Positions 53,865-62,463 of a stretch of 64,000 bases of DNA are shown here, in pieces; within the stretch, counting starts at the first letter, position 1; each line of letters begins with the position of its first letter. A program made the translations under genes and the position numbers. The DNA comes from JAAXHV01 sp965207165 (lineage in GTDB: Bacteria > Pseudomonadota > Gammaproteobacteria > Eutrophobiales > Eutrophobiaceae): positions 4,030,001-4,094,000 of the forward strand of contig OZ242265.1 of assembly GCA_965207165.1 (NCBI GenBank), in the 5' to 3' direction. The notes below the pieces were generated by a model, which was not told where the DNA came from, searched no databases, and saw only the letters and a list, made by a program, of their open reading frames with translations.

Positions 53865-54274
53865 GACGGTCAGCACTGCCTGCAACGGCCACTTCCTGGC
53901 CCGGATGGCCCGCCGCCTCAAAGCCCGCCGGGCCGCGGGGGCTCTCTGATGCAGGCACTGCAGCTTGATGCGTTTCTGCTGCACCACCGCAATGCCGGCC
54001 GCTGTGTGCGCTTGCCGAAAGACGCCGCCTACCGTCTTCCGATACCCTTGCAGCGCCTGCCGGCCCCGGGCCATCTGCAAGCCCGCTTCAAAGCTGAACA
54101 GCGGCGCTGCCATCTGCCGCCCGGTGGCGCATATCTCCCGGGACGAGACCCGCGAGCTCCTCAACCAGGACAACGATGCCGTGCGCGGCCTGAAGGAGGC
54201 TCGGGCGCATACCCAGGTGGGTCCGCGCCTGCCGACCGCAGGCCCCGGAGGACGAGGTAGAACGTTCACGTTGA
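53865..54274 (+). pseudogene. Shrunken second copy of the mobC-relaxase junction and relaxase ends
   Basis: The first 80 bp match the end of mobC (CAACGGCCACTTCCTGGC block). From 53950 the relaxase N-terminus is visible (FLLHHRNAGRCVRLPKDAAY compared with FLLHYRKSGRYVPLPKDTAY), then frame breaks, and near 54230 the sequence jumps to the relaxase C-terminus (RPEAPEDEVE.SR, TGA at 54272). The central metal-binding part is deleted. The 25 bp after the stop also resemble those after the intact relaxase. It marks the right side of the inserted or amplified cargo. Confidence 0.8.
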
Positions 54275-54304
54275 CAATTCCCGCTACCCGTCCATACTGT
54301 CGTT

Positions 54305-55462
54305 ATGGACCACTCAGGTACACCCACTGAACTGGATCCGCGCGCCTACACCGATGGATTCCGCACCTTCCGCCCGGGTCAGGACGATGACGACCTGCGC
54401 GAGGTTTGGGTCGAAGATGAAGCCTTGGCCGGCATCGCCATCATGCAAACCGCCTTCGCCGGCATCCTGGACAGAAAACTACTCTCCGAACCCTGCAGGG
54501 AACGCCTCAAGCGCGGCCTCATCAACATCTTCATCAACCAGGCCGACAGGATCAACCGGCGCTTGAATGATCTTGTCAACGTCCGGCTCAAAATCCGGGC
54601 GCGGGAACTTAACGGCAGCAACGCCGAGGAAGAGAAAACCGAGGCCGAACTGAAGCAGATTGACCACTACCAAATGCGGAGGGACGCCTTCTACGCCCTG
54701 TCATCTGAGCTCATCCGCGCAGACCACGAACACAACCGGACACTCCTGCCTTACGGCAATCTGTACGACCCCGACCGCGACAAAATGCTTATTATCGACG
54801 GCACGGATCATATACGATCCATAGAAAACGAGAAAAACGCCGTCAACTACACCCACCGCATCATCATCACCGGCGGGAATTTCCCCGACAGGTCACTGGT
54901 CAGGCGGGCTGTGCTGGCGCTGAAGGTCAAATACCCGGACCTGCTGCTGTCACATACCGGTGAGACCGAGACCGAACAACTCATCAGCCGCCTGGCCGAA
55001 CAATCCGATATCCGCCAGGAAACCGTCGACTACATCGACAAGCCCTACGTGAGCGTCTCCACGCTGGAACAACCCGATCCCACCGGTCCGGCACTGAGCA
55101 GGCCCTATTTCCCGGACCCCGCCAAACGCCTCTCATCCGTACCCGAGGTCAACATCGGCACGATGCAAAACGAGTTAAGTCCGGCACTGTCCCGGGTTAT
55201 CAGGCACCTTGAAATAGAAGGAAAGCAGGAAGAGGCCGCTGCCAGAGACCACAACGAACAATACAGCGAGACCTACCTCAACAAGGTCGATCAGCTGTTT
55301 CAGGCGCCCGCATTCGGCGTCGTTGCGCTGGATGATTCCATTTCCAGCAAATGCATTCTGGGCCGGGCGGCACAGTTCGGGTATCACGTATGGAAACCCT
55401 ACCTGATCAGCCGGAATAAGCCCCGACCTCCACCTGACCACACGCCTGAGCGCGAGCGCTGA
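54305..55462 (+). CDS. SLOG/YAcAr-like (DUF2493-type) protein 1 of 3
   Basis: The 385-residue protein has a helical N-terminal half (RLKRGLINIFINQADRINRRLN, YALSSELIRADHEHNRTLLP) and a Rossmann-like C-terminal half. HRIIITGGNFPDRSLVRRAVLALKVKYPDLLLSHTG follows the DUF2493 pattern (GxRxFxD, then LVHGGxxGAD), and APAFGVVALDDSISSKCILGRAAQFGYHVW follows its last strand. The usual GGxxGAD nucleotide loop is changed to TGETETE. SLOG domains bind or cleave nucleotide derivatives in conflict and signalling. It begins 30 bp after the relaxase remnant. Confidence 0.6.
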   Translation: MDHSGTPTELDPRAYTDGFRTFRPGQDDDDLREVWVEDEALAGIAIMQTAFAGILDRKLLSEPCRERLKRGLINIFINQADRINRRLNDLVNVRLKIRARELNGSNAEEEKTEAELKQIDHYQMRRDAFYALSSELIRADHEHNRTLLPYGNLYDPDRDKMLIIDGTDHIRSIENEKNAVNYTHRIIITGGNFPDRSLVRRAVLALKVKYPDLLLSHTGETETEQLISRLAEQSDIRQETVDYIDKPYVSVSTLEQPDPTGPALSRPYFPDPAKRLSSVPEVNIGTMQNELSPALSRVIRHLEIEGKQEEAAARDHNEQYSETYLNKVDQLFQAPAFGVVALDDSISSKCILGRAAQFGYHVWKPYLISRNKPRPPPDHTPERER

Positions 55463-55464
55463 GC

Positions 55465-56229
55465 ATGACCGTCAATTCCAGCCTGGCCGACCAGATCAAA
55501 CGACAGAAGATCGGTGAACGCATTGCTGCGGAAAAGGTACTGGGCGGTTTGATAGCGACTGTGAACAACACGGTGTTCCAGGCCGGCACACAGCTTGAAA
55601 ACCACCGCGGCGAGTTTCTCTGGTTGCTGGCAAACCTGCTGAAACGGGAAACGGAACAACTGCAAACCACCCTGGCGAACTGCAGGGCAGCGGTAACGGA
55701 TGATACAACCCATCCCGATATGGAGGAGGGGATCATCACACAACTCAAATCCGATATCCGGGCCGTATCCGATCTCCATGACAGCGCCCGCGAGTCCTAC
55801 TTCCAGGAAACCGGCAGAACCTGGCGGGCGCCTGTCAACAAACCAACCCAGTCCATGGAACGCGGCACAGTCATCCTGCTCGCAGGCGATGATTCCCCGG
55901 ACCGGGACGCCATTCACGGACACCTCGAAGGCCTGAAGGACAAGCACAGCGACCTGATACTGGTTCACACCCGCATCAACGAGACGGACAGGCTAGTATC
56001 CGTCTGGGCTGAACTGAACGACGTCAGGGAACAAATACACAACTACGCCTTTACCCGCGAAACCACCGCCGCGACCCACGAAAGACTGCTGAAAACCCGC
56101 CCCCGGGAGTTTATCGTGTTCGGCAAGGACGACCTGACCCGCGAACTCATGGAGGACGCCGCAAAACGCCGGATCACGATCACCGACACGGAAACACAGG
56201 CCGACAGGGACACAGGTATGGAAAGGTGA
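55465..56229 (+). CDS. SLOG/YAcAr-like protein 2 of 3
   Basis: The 254-residue protein starts 2 bp after the previous stop and overlaps the next start (GTGA). Its N-terminal half is helical (RQKIGERIAAEKVLGGLIAT). The second half has TVILLAGDDSPDRDAIHGHLEGLKDKHSDLILVHTRINETDRLVSVWAE and REFIVFGKDDLTRELMEDAAKRRITI, the same strand-loop order as SLOG/DUF2493 folds, but with no GGxxGAD loop. It is a divergent paralogue; catalytic ability is doubtful. Confidence 0.55.
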   Translation: MTVNSSLADQIKRQKIGERIAAEKVLGGLIATVNNTVFQAGTQLENHRGEFLWLLANLLKRETEQLQTTLANCRAAVTDDTTHPDMEEGIITQLKSDIRAVSDLHDSARESYFQETGRTWRAPVNKPTQSMERGTVILLAGDDSPDRDAIHGHLEGLKDKHSDLILVHTRINETDRLVSVWAELNDVREQIHNYAFTRETTAATHERLLKTRPREFIVFGKDDLTRELMEDAAKRRITITDTETQADRDTGMER

Positions 56230-57284
56230 TACATACCGAGTGGGACAACGGCGGGCAGACGGACGGGGATGACCTGATGCCACCGCGCGGGGATCGCCTC
56301 CCCGGTCCGCACAAATACGACGCGCTGCAACGGCGCATAAACGCCCTGTGCAACCACCTCGTCTGGACACAGTCCGGGTTCAATGCCTCAAGACAGGCCC
56401 GCTACCTGGACGATGATCTCAACGAGCAGATAGAACGTTGCACTGATCTGGCCTGTCTCATCGACCGTTACAGGGCGGCCCACAGCGCGCTGCGTGATCA
56501 CGACGACACGACCTTGAGGGAGCCGACAAGGCCGCTCAACTACCTGTCGGGCGACGCACTGAGATCCTATGCAAGCGAGATCCACACCCCCGCAAGAGAA
56601 GACGCCATCGACATCATCCACCTGTGTGAGGATGAGATTGACGCGGCCGCCGGCGCGCTTGCGGAGCAGGGATTTAACCTGGATGACACGGCGCTGACGC
56701 TCAACCGGGAACGCTGCATCGATTTAAGGCAGGTGACCTATTCCCACTACGCGATACACGAGACCATCAGCGCGTACAACAACCAGCAGATACGTCGCTT
56801 CCTGCCCGAAGGCACCCGGATCTGGGTCAACGGCCCCAGGGACTTCGAACCTCACGCCGTCGAGCGCATCATGGAAAAGGTGTACCGGGACATCCCCGAT
56901 ATGTTCCTCATCCATGCCAACGCCCCCGGCGTGCAGCAACATGTCAGCCAATGGGCATATGAGAGAAAGATCGTACAGGTGCGCTGCGCCCCCGATTACG
57001 GAACCTGGCGCTTCGCGCCCGATAGCCCGGCGCCGTTCAAGAACCTCGAACGCGTCGCCAAGGGTTTCGGCCACCGCCGGCACAAACCGGCCTTGCTGAT
57101 CACTTTTCACGATCCGGACCTGGACCGGCAACCCGGCGCCGTGCTTAACGCCGAACAATGGGCGAAAAACCAGAAGATACCGGTCCGTATCGGTTTATCA
57201 AAAGCGCCGCTGGCGCAGCGCCACGGTAAAACCGGGTATACCCCGGATTCTGATCCGGACAGTACGTACGAACCCGAGCGCTGA
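56226..57284 (+). CDS. SLOG/YAcAr-like protein 3 of 3
   Basis: A GTG start at 56226 overlaps the stop of the second gene. The 352-residue protein has a helical N-terminal 180 residues. The C-terminal domain is the clearest DUF2493 match: RIWVNGPRDFEPHAVERIMEKVYRDIPDMFLIHANAPGVQQHVSQWAYERKIVQVRCAPDYGTW, then RHKPALLITFHD. The loop HANAPGVQQ replaces HGGAxGADxxA. The three genes form a translationally coupled operon, probably part of the mobilisation module. Confidence 0.65.
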   Translation: MIHTEWDNGGQTDGDDLMPPRGDRLPGPHKYDALQRRINALCNHLVWTQSGFNASRQARYLDDDLNEQIERCTDLACLIDRYRAAHSALRDHDDTTLREPTRPLNYLSGDALRSYASEIHTPAREDAIDIIHLCEDEIDAAAGALAEQGFNLDDTALTLNRERCIDLRQVTYSHYAIHETISAYNNQQIRRFLPEGTRIWVNGPRDFEPHAVERIMEKVYRDIPDMFLIHANAPGVQQHVSQWAYERKIVQVRCAPDYGTWRFAPDSPAPFKNLERVAKGFGHRRHKPALLITFHDPDLDRQPGAVLNAEQWAKNQKIPVRIGLSKAPLAQRHGKTGYTPDSDPDSTYEPER

Positions 57285-57461
57285 CGGGATTGACGGGGCT
57301 GGCCGCAACCCCACACACAGCGTGAACCAAACCGTAACAAAACACCCAGGATCGCACATCAACCCGCATCCCCCGGCAGTGCGTGCCGAAGCCGCAACCC
57401 GGTCGGTCAGTGTAGAAGCACAATAAAGCATCACTCACGGTTTCCATGTTAATTGATTGAG

Positions 57462-57867
57462 TAGCTTTTCTGAGAGAACACTAAAAGTATCATACTTTGC
57501 ATTGAAGCAAGCTCCTAACCAAGACATACGATACTGCGAGCCAACCCGAAAAAACCTCTTCATACAAAATAAACAACAGCTATCTTCAGATTTACAAGAA
57601 AGCACCCTCTCTGCTACAATTAATCATAAGGTGAACAAGATGAGCACAATAGACCTCTACCAAGTACTGCGCCAGATACCAAATGTATCCGAGGAACAAG
57701 CAAAACACGCGGCGGCCGGCGCTGAACAAACAGGGCGGTTACAAGGCATCGAAACCAGACTCGCTAACGTAGACAACCAGGTGGCTGAGATGCGTATACA
57801 AATGCGCATCACACTGGGCCTGCAACTGATCATCCTCGCTATACTACTCACACCACTGATCCAATAA
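57462..57867 (+). repeat. Left arm of a ~400-bp diverged inverted duplication
   Basis: The arm spans an upstream region, a palindromic site AAAGTATCATACTTT (57484-57498), the stretch ACAAGAAAGCACCC, and the small membrane gene. The other arm lies on the opposite strand at 62245-62662. Similarity is roughly 70-85% in the leader and coding part and lower between. Confidence 0.6.
57640..57867 (+). CDS. 75-residue coiled-coil membrane protein, copy 1
   Basis: The ATG follows AAGGTGAACAAG. It begins STIDLYQVLRQIPNVSEEQA, continues with a coiled region (LQGIETRLANVDNQVAEMRI) and ends in a transmembrane helix (LGLQLIILAILLTPLIQ). It recalls small DUF1640-like proteins. The paralogue at 62245-62463 shares the leader sequence as well as the protein. 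Tail-anchored in the inner membrane (inferred). Confidence 0.65.
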   Translation: MSTIDLYQVLRQIPNVSEEQAKHAAAGAEQTGRLQGIETRLANVDNQVAEMRIQMRITLGLQLIILAILLTPLIQ

Positions 57868-58529
57868 GCACGAGAACAAGAACCCGATTAACTGCCCCCC
57901 ATGCGCGGTGCAGTCCTGCTCGAACAAGATTACAACATGAAGGGCAGTGAGAACCAAAAGGACGCAGTTGTTATCTGCTGAGGCCAGCACACCACCGGCC
58001 ACGCAGGCCGCAAACAAACGCTCACGATACTGTAAGAGTAGCTATACTGTACTTAAATTCCCCTCCGTTTACATGCCCATAAAAACGCTCGAACGACCGA
58101 TATCACCCTAAGAAAGGATGCTACTTTTTTGTAAAGTATGATGCTTTTTTGTAAGTATGACACTTTATTGTTTTTACACAGCCAGGCAAGGTAAAACGCT
58201 GCCGGGTACGGCCCGGGAAGACCCGAACGACCCTGTTGTGTGCGCCGCCGCTGCGCTGTTGATGAACGCCCGGTTGTCAGGGCGATGAGCGTATGTTCCG
58301 CAAGCTGGCGATTAGTAATCCCGGCCGCACGGTGCCGGACTGCTACACCCCCAGCAGGTCATGGGCGTTCCTGCCCGTTCCCGGTGAACCACGGAAGCCG
58401 GCCATTGCCGTTGCTGGTCGGCCGGTTAAGGCTTGCAGGGATACAGTAGAGAGGCGCAGGGACAACAATAGAGAGGGGCGTACACCCGTAAGGCAGGGCA
58501 GCGAGCCCCCGGGTGCGTTGTAACTGCGT
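57868..58529. other. Intergenic region with iteron-like AT-rich repeats
   Basis: At 58118-58177 three related 19-20 bp units (ATGCTACTTTTTTGT, ATGATGCTTTTTTGT, ATGACACTTTATTGT) follow each other. The 39 bp at 58133-58171 match 62102-62140 in reverse complement with four differences. The rest is GC-rich without a gene. Confidence 0.55.
58133..58171 (+). repeat. 39-bp repeat, inverse of 62102-62140
   Basis: 35 of 39 positions agree with the reverse complement of 62102-62140. Both contain two AAGTATGA-type half sites 19 bp apart. The pair could be binding sites for a regulator or replication-type protein near the TOTE gene. Confidence 0.7.
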
Positions 58530-58709
58530 ATGGCGGATGGCGAAAGTATCGAGGATGCGATATCGGAAGCACGCGATGCGTCCAAGGCATGGATCATGGC
58601 GGAGATGGAAGATCATGCAAATGCGCCCGTGCCTAAATCGTTCAGTGGGCAGTTTGTTCAGCGTATCCCCAATAGTCTGCACAGGCAACTCGCCAGGTGT
58701 GTCGATTAG
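58530..58709 (+). pseudogene. Truncated HicB-like antitoxin
   Basis: The 59-residue frame reads MADGESIEDAISEARDASKA, then KSFSGQFVQRIPNSLHRQLA and stops. That is the end of the HicB degraded RNase-H domain followed by the linker and the beginning of the ribbon-helix-helix (FxVRVPxSLHRxLA). In-frame stops lie directly upstream, and the end of the RHH is missing. No HicA is nearby. Short, so easily missed. Confidence 0.6.
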
Positions 58710-58758
58710 TGCCGGGGGGTCGTGTTATCGGCATGTTTGCGTGTCGGCTCGGGGGTAT

Positions 58759-58776
58759 CGGTGCCCATGGGCACCG
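58759..58776. promoter_or_regulatory. 18-bp perfect palindrome, site D
   Basis: Fourth copy of CGGTGCCCATGGGCACCG, 50 bp after the hicB remnant. The 346 bp from here to the toxin remnant at 59123 show no gene. Confidence 0.75.
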
Positions 58777-59122
58777 CATATCGCGCGGCAGGGCTTGGCG
58801 GGTGGCGATGGGCGGCGGAATTGTACCTGTCTGCAGGGTTGTTGCTGTCGTGGTAATTACGACAATTGTTGTTACGGTTATGGGGTCTATCTCTCGCCTC
58901 CCTCATATTAGAATGATTTAAGGCTATTTTTGACCAGTTTACGTGATTTGAGGTGGAGACAGCGATTTTAGAGTTGTATTTATGGAGGTTATCTATATCG
59001 CTGATGATTTAATCTTTACACCTGAAAGATTGTAAAGCGCATCGCTTATCATGTTCATCGCATCATCAATATCTCTGCATCAATAATGTCAAAGCCGAGA
59101 CTAGGTGGTTTACACAGTTTTG

Positions 59123-59442
59123 TTACAGTCTCCTCTTGTTAGAAAGGCTTATTCTATCGCGAATCCAATCTGGGCCTCTTCGCATCGGCAAGACGGCAAT
59201 GATATATGCAACTTCATCTGAGATATCATAATAGATCGAATAGGGGAATTTTCGGGATAGCATTCGATAGTATCCATACTCTTTTCTGTGCACGCCACCA
59301 TAAATAAGCAATGACTCTATATCTAACAGGAGACAAGACCAAAATAGTCCCCAATTCCTCGCTGCTGTTGTTCATAGAAATTCTTACCGTCTTCAAGGTC
59401 TGTCTCGGCGTCAGACAAAATTTTGATAGACTTGATAATCAT
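59123..59442 (-). pseudogene. Frameshifted RelE/ParE-type toxin
   Basis: The ATG at 59442 overlaps the antitoxin stop. The frame reads IKILSDAETDLEDGKNFYEQ...GIGDYF and then stops near 59330. A shifted frame continues with LLLDIESLLIYGGVHRKEYG and YYRMLSRKFPYSIYYDISDEV, MRRGPDWIRDRI, as in the intact family. A one-base deletion (or two-base gain) near TTTTGGTC inactivates the toxin. Confidence 0.75.
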
Positions 59443-59645
59443 CCACTGTACTTCGATTTTAGCTCCTCAAATGAAATAAATTCGGTATTACCTTCTTCAA
59501 TTTTTCTTTTTCTGCCGATAAGAATTTCCCGGTGCCATCCGGGTGATTCAATTTCAACGGTTTCTTGTATAAGCGAATCCCATATTGCCTCCATTGTTTG
59601 CAGGCGCTCCAGTTTACTCATTTTTGATATTTCGGTGATATTCAT
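59439..59645 (-). CDS. Addiction-module antitoxin (TIGR02574-type)
   Basis: The 68-residue protein (MNITEISKMSKLERLQTMEA, IWDSLIQETVEIESPGWHRE) is the ParE/RelE-associated antitoxin family, with SPxWHxE and ISFEELKSKY at the end. It is intact although its toxin is broken. ATGA overlap with the toxin gene. Confidence 0.85.
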   Translation of the reverse strand: MNITEISKMSKLERLQTMEAIWDSLIQETVEIESPGWHREILIGRKRKIEEGNTEFISFEELKSKYSG

Positions 59646-59892
59646 TGTATCTACTCAGTTTGCAAAAAAGTGATTCAATTATGCGCTCGGATTTTCCGAT
59701 TCTAACACGATAGTATTGTTATTCTGAAAACTCACTGCGTACTTCACGAAATGCTGCCACGCCTGTACGCGTCGTGACGCGGGTTTGGGTAATGATGGCT
59801 CTATTGGGTTAATGTGCGATTCAAATGCGCAGAACATGAAGGTGTAAGCCTGAACCAACTCGCAACTACCCTTCTGGAGTATCTACGCACCG

Positions 59893-60141
59893 TTGCACGA
59901 TTATTTCATGTGCGTGAGGCAGGACTCGATAACGCTGTCATTCAAGCGGGTTGAGACCCTTATCGACAGGAAGCTGCCCCCGGGAGCACGCAGAGCGTCA
60001 TGGTGGACCAACCGGACATCGCAATCCCGGGCCAAGCACGGCTGGCTGACCGCCAACCGGCAGCGGGTAACGGTGGACGTGCGCGGCACGATAGTCCGCG
60101 TTGACCGGATGCGGGACAGTGCCTTATGGAGAGCGCCTTGA
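59893..60141 (+). CDS. Short paralogue of the DUF7662-like domain
   Basis: The 82-residue frame (TTG start, uncertain) has DSITLSFKRVETLIDRKLPPGARR, SWWTNRT and HGWLTANRQRVTVDVRGTIVRV. This matches residues 10-75 of the gene at 60515-61153 (DSVALSFTEVEEIIGRGLPDSAR...WWEND). The domain with an LPxSAR...WW core is recorded as DUF7662-like. Possibly a decayed duplicate. Confidence 0.45.
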   Translation: MHDYFMCVRQDSITLSFKRVETLIDRKLPPGARRASWWTNRTSQSRAKHGWLTANRQRVTVDVRGTIVRVDRMRDSALWRAP

Positions 60142-60514
60142 TTGGACGGAAAACCCATAACGTTAGCTTGTCGGTGGCGGGGTTGTCCGTATGTGCCCCC
60201 ATATCAACTCCATGACGGGTGCTCTCCATCAGGCTTTTTTATCCTGCTGCGCGGGCGTTTTTCATAACGCCCGCCTCATTTGACCGGGGTTTGCCCGGTA
60301 GGCCCTGGTTAATGTTTGGGGAACGGCACAAACCCTGACAGCCGGACTGACCCGGCAGGTGGTTGCGATGAGAGGTCCGGTGATGAGGTAACCGCCTGCG
60401 GACATCAGCTGCGCGGCCGGCCCGGCGCGCCAACCCAGGCCGGCGCATCCGTTTGCACCGTTGCGCCCGGCTGCAGGCCAACGGGATGCGGCTGTCTCGG
60501 GCGCGTCCGGCGCA
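60142..60514. terminator. Intergenic region with a 9-bp hairpin
   Basis: GCGGGCGTT (60251-60259) and AACGCCCGC (60266-60274) form a perfect stem with a six-base loop between convergent genes. No T-run follows, so intrinsic termination is uncertain. Nothing else is seen in this gap. Confidence 0.45.
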
Positions 60515-61153
60515 TTATTTCTTCAATACCGCGTCCAGTTTTTGATCCATCCCGATAATGATCCTTTCCAGACGGGCGGCCGTCTGGTCCAGGCTGCCTA
60601 GATGCAACTCGGATTTGTGGATCTGGACTTTCAGGTTGGTCTCAAGCAGGCCGATGCGCGTATCGATAGCCTCGAGGCGCTTGCCGATGCCGTTAAGCCG
60701 TCTGTCCACCACATCGAGGCGTTTATTGAGATTGCCTTCGAGGACCCGCAGCCTGTCGTGGGTGCGCTTGTCCACAACCTCCGGCAGCGCCCGGAGCGGG
60801 CCCAGAATCCCGCGCTCCAGGTCGCGCAGGTCTCTGCGGTTCGCCGGGACACCCCTGCCGGGCTGCGTCATCGGAATGGTCTTGGTCGGAGCGTGATCGT
60901 TCTTCGGGGTGCGGGTGCAGCTGAACCTGACCGTCATGGCGTGGAGATCCACATCGGCCGTCTGCCAGCCGGCGGCCATCCAGCCGTTCACGGCCTGCGT
61001 GTGTGTTTCGTCATTTTCCCACCACAACCTGTATTTGCGTGCGCTGTCGGGCAGACCCCGGCCGATAATCTCTTCAACTTCGGTGAATGAAAGCGCGACC
61101 GAGTCTTTCTCGAGGCCGGTCAGGTAGTTGCAAATCGGCGTGTAAACGCTCAT
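60515..61153 (-). CDS. DUF7662-like domain plus coiled-coil protein
   Basis: From the ATG at 61153 the protein has 212 residues. Residues about 5-75 are the domain with YTPICNYLTGLEKDSVALSF, GLPDSARKYRLWWEND and GWMAAGWQTADVDL. Residues about 115-210 form a heptad-rich coil (LEGNLNKRLDVVDRRLNGIGKRLEAIDTRIGLLETNL). It may be a DNA- or protein-binding adaptor of the element. Function unknown. Its start overlaps the upstream frame by ATGA. Confidence 0.7.
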   Translation of the reverse strand: MSVYTPICNYLTGLEKDSVALSFTEVEEIIGRGLPDSARKYRLWWENDETHTQAVNGWMAAGWQTADVDLHAMTVRFSCTRTPKNDHAPTKTIPMTQPGRGVPANRRDLRDLERGILGPLRALPEVVDKRTHDRLRVLEGNLNKRLDVVDRRLNGIGKRLEAIDTRIGLLETNLKVQIHKSELHLGSLDQTAARLERIIIGMDQKLDAVLKK

Positions 61154-61365
61154 GTCAGATACTGACCGGCCCCCGTGCCGGCACACTGTACAGGTCGTAA
61201 TGCATCTCGTCCCCGGTTTCCCGCACAGGCGTCCTCAAAACCGAGCGCTTCATCGTCCCGGACTCCGTGTGTGCGGGTGCCGGTTTCAGGCTTCACGGCG
61301 ATGACGCCGGGTTCCTTCGTCGCTGTCGCTACCGTTGTCGATTGCACGGATTTTCCGGTTACCAT
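61150..61365 (-). CDS. Hypothetical 71-residue protein
   Basis: The frame (MVTGKSVQSTTVATATKEPG) has no hydrophobic core or recognised motif and looks disordered. Support comes only from its ATGA overlap with the downstream gene. Could be spurious. Confidence 0.35.
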   Translation of the reverse strand: MVTGKSVQSTTVATATKEPGVIAVKPETGTRTHGVRDDEALGFEDACAGNRGRDALRPVQCAGTGAGQYLT

Positions 61366-61452
61366 GGGCCTGCAGTATAATCGTCAATGATAAACCGGAC
61401 AAGAATCAACCGCATCCGATAGTGCCTCATTCTGACAGGTCATGGTTAAGCG

Positions 61453-61809
61453 TCACGATTCATCCTCATCATCCCCGCCGTCATCACCTTTTAAGTACGC
61501 GCTGACCACGTCTATAGTCTCTTCCTCGTCTAAATCAGCATCGAGCAAGGCATTGAGCAAGGTCCGTTTCTTCATACTTCCCAGGGTTTCCCGATCAATC
61601 ATTCGCCAATCGTAAAATACCTCAATCCAATTATCTCCCTCCATCATGCGAAGGAACAGCTCTGTTGCTCTTTCGTCGCGAAATTCTTCTATCGCCTCCA
61701 GCGCGGTCAGTCCGTCTTCCCTGTCGCCTTGCATCGTCCAGTCGTGAGCGATTCGCATGACCGTGTGCGTGAATTCCTTGAGTATTGTTACGTTTATATC
61801 CAATTTCAT
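61453..61809 (-). CDS. Hypothetical 118-residue acidic helical protein
   Basis: The protein (MKLDINVTILKEFTHTVMRI) has several helices (LTALEAIEEFRDERATELFLRMME, RTLLNALLDADLDEEETIDVV) and an Asp/Glu-rich end. No family is recognised. Its composition is typical of small accessory or anti-restriction proteins that mimic DNA, but this is only a suggestion. It lies between the coiled-coil adaptor and the repeat arm. Confidence 0.6.
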   Translation of the reverse strand: MKLDINVTILKEFTHTVMRIAHDWTMQGDREDGLTALEAIEEFRDERATELFLRMMEGDNWIEVFYDWRMIDRETLGSMKKRTLLNALLDADLDEEETIDVVSAYLKGDDGGDDEDES

Positions 61810-62244
61810 GTGCGTGACCGTTTATGGTTTCAAACAATCGGCCTCATCCATCGCTGAGTCAGGCATCGGACCCCATTCAATAAACTGTGGGTTATGCTCT
61901 TGTCATCCGCTCATCGAATAACTGACTGGGCCGCGGTGTTTATAATGAAGCATGGCCGTTATTGCTGATGTCTTCCATGGGAGGCTTGATCTCAAAACCG
62001 CGCCCGGGCCGTATTGACACCCGCATGATCCCATGTATCCGGTTGTTCTCCAAGTCGAATTTCACGTACTCTCTCCCGAGGTGACCGCCATGTATAAATT
62101 GACAATAAAGTGTCGTACTTACATATAAGTATCATACTTTTGGAAGATGAACTGGCTAGTTCGGCGCTTATTATTGGCGTCGAACGTCGGGCGGGTATCG
62201 GTTCGGATACAGGCAGGAGGTCACCAGGCGCCCGGCCGGGCTGC
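61810..62244. other. Intergenic with 39-bp repeat arm and possible 41-residue ORF
   Basis: A GTG-initiated minus frame at 61940-62065 (VKFDLENNRIHGIMRVSIRP) is preceded by GGGAGAGAG and may be real or a remnant. At 62102-62140 lies the inverse copy of the 58133-58171 repeat, including AAGTATCATACTT (62127-62139). Confidence 0.4.
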
Positions 62245-62463
62245 TCATTGGAAGAGTGGGGGCAGTAGGATTGCCAGGATGACGAGCAGTAGGGCCAGGG
62301 TGATACGTGACGTTGTCCGGAACTCTGCTCGAAACTCAGTCAGGTCGGGCTCGATCCGGTGCAGGCGCTCGGTCTGTTCCGCGCCGGACGCGGCGCGTCT
62401 CGCTTGTTCTTCGGTTACGTTTGGTGTCTGGCGTAGTACTTGGCAGAGGGCTATTGTGCTCAT
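62245..62463 (-). CDS. 72-residue coiled-coil membrane protein, copy 2
   Basis: Paralogue of 57640-57867 on the other strand: MSTIALCQVLRQTPNVTEEQ, a coil (IEPDLTEFRAEFRTTSR) and a C-terminal membrane helix (LALLLVILAILLPPLFQ). The leader (ACAAGAAAGCACCC, AATCATACGGTGGACAAA) is conserved as well. This suggests duplication of an entire transcription unit, flanking 4.4 kb next to the TOTE gene. Confidence 0.65.
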   Translation of the reverse strand: MSTIALCQVLRQTPNVTEEQARRAASGAEQTERLHRIEPDLTEFRAEFRTTSRITLALLLVILAILLPPLFQ

